From assembly GCF_027596085.1 (NCBI RefSeq), contig NC_072458.1:20209851-20273850 (forward strand): a stretch of DNA of 64,000 nucleotides. Reading direction: 5' to 3'. The notes beneath the pieces were generated by a model. That model saw nothing but the letters and a program-made list of their open reading frames with translations, was not told the DNA's origin and did not search any database. Made by a program: the position numbers and the translations under genes. Each line of letters starts with the position of its first letter. The stretch's first letter is position 1. This document shows positions 63,140 through 64,000 of this stretch, piece after piece. The DNA comes from Anoplopoma fimbria (lineage: Eukaryota; Chordata; Actinopteri; Perciformes; Anoplopomatidae).

Positions 63140-63960
63140 AGTACTGCTGTACTCATCCCAAAGGAAAATGACATCATGCCCTATTTATGACAAAGCAAGT
63201 CTGTTGTTTGCTCTACTACGTTCATCCGACCTGTAATACTGGTTCTCGACAACTGTTGCTGTGATCGCCATGATACTTTGTACAGACTTTCATGGCTTCC
63301 AGAGGATAAACATTACCGACTTTGCTGATCCCCTGACTTTCCCTCGACCACCAGGACGAGGTTGACATTTATGGTTCAGAGGGAAATATCTTGACACCTA
63401 TTTTAAAGTTTACCATGCAATGTGTTACATATATTCTAGTTCCCAAGAGGATGAATCCTAGCGACTTTGGTGGTGACTTTTCCTTCAACTCCAACAGGTT
63501 AAAGTCTTCACATATTCAGTGAAATATCTCAACATCGTCTTGATTGATTGGCACCAAATGTTATTCATGTTTCCTAGACAATCTATTCATTCATGAGATT
63601 GACACCTTTGTTTTTTTTTTTTATTGGAACAGCTCAACATTTATTGTATGTTTTATTTATTGTATTCTTGGTCCCCAGATGATGATTTTTAAAAACCTTT
63701 CTCCCCTGGCTTTTTGATCTAGCGCCTTATGTGTTATGACCAAATACCGGCATAACTAGTAATATAAGCATCAACCTTAGCTGAACTGTGTGCTATTAAT
63801 TAGCACATGATAGCATGCCTTATTAAGAATGTAAACCATATACACCTGCTACACTTGTTAGAATTGCCATTGTGAGCATGTAGGAGAGCTGATTGTGAAT
63901 ATCAGCTCAGAGCACTGCTGTGTGCTTTAAAGCCTCAGGCTGGGGCGACGGTTGTAGAGG
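63140..63960. repeat. Long dispersed repeat with internal sub-repeats
   Basis: A block of the form CAGAGGATAAACATTACCGA + CTTTGCTGATCCCCTGACTT (about 63300) recurs in diverged form near 63445 (AAGAGGATGAATCCTAGCGA) and 63672 (CCCAGATGATGA). It ends with TGTGAGCATGTAGG and CAGAGCACTGCTGTG. I recognise this pattern as an abundant percomorph repeat. No ORF. Confidence 0.55.
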
Positions 63961-64000
63961 CTTGTTTTGTCAGTCGAGATGAAATGAATAATGCCGTTCA

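Larger units (their letters stand above)
59199..64000 (+). other. Probable lpcat1 intron 1 (non-coding, repeat-bearing)
   Basis: No further coding exon was recognised. It holds a run of C at 59335-59349, poly-A at 59442-59467, poly-T at 61863-61885, an L2-type repeat tail at 61140-61195, a short CAGT tandem at 62980-63010 and a long dispersed repeat from about 63140. The rest is AT-rich sequence with nothing I can name. Confidence 0.4.

Overview
The window is nuclear DNA of a teleost fish, most likely an acanthomorph (percomorph) species. It has vertebrate-type genes with GT-AG introns, very dense CA/GT and GA/CT microsatellites, and several dispersed repeats of kinds I associate with percomorph genomes. 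Coding sequence is under 5% of the window.

Five genes can be supported from spliced reading frames. On the + strand lie two TALE-homeobox Iroquois genes: an irx1 (CDS 22527-25937, five exons, 472 aa) and, about 17 kb downstream, an irx4 (CDS 42875-45263, six exons, 409 aa). They are followed by ndufs6 (complex I 13 kDa zinc subunit, minus strand, four exons, 50966-53884), which sits head-to-head with mrpl36 (mitochondrial ribosomal bL36m, + strand, CDS 55635-56009). The first coding exon of an lpcat1-like acyltransferase gene lies at 59112-59198 and the rest runs off the right edge. The order IRX1 / IRX4 / NDUFS6 / MRPL36 / LPCAT1 matches human 5p15. Absence of an irx2 gene between irx1 and irx4, and the compact spacing, point to the duplicated fish IrxAb cluster, hence irx1b and irx4b.

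Layout: 1-22.2 kb is non-coding DNA upstream of irx1b, with many long microsatellites, fold-back repeats and GC-richer islands that could be Iroquois enhancers. 22.2-26.2 kb is irx1b. 26.2-42.5 kb is intergenic, with several old dispersed repeats and further candidate regulatory islands. 42.5-45.5 kb is irx4b. 45.5-50.9 kb is intergenic. 50.9-56.1 kb holds the ndufs6/mrpl36 pair around a shared promoter, with introns full of transposon debris. 56.1-59.1 kb is intergenic and carries a very recent duplication. 59.2-64 kb is probably lpcat1 intron 1.

The most interesting signal is that the homeobox exons of irx1b and irx4b are nearly identical at the nucleotide level (108 of 111 bases up to the splice donor), while the next homeobox exon is only 49/60 identical and the rest of each gene is diverged. 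The irx1b homeodomain also carries irx4-type residues. This looks like ectopic gene conversion from irx4b into irx1b. Other notable items are a near-perfect 190 bp duplication split by a 358 bp insert downstream of mrpl36, a MITE nested in an ndufs6 intron, and a microsatellite acting as the polypyrimidine tract of the irx1b homeobox exon.
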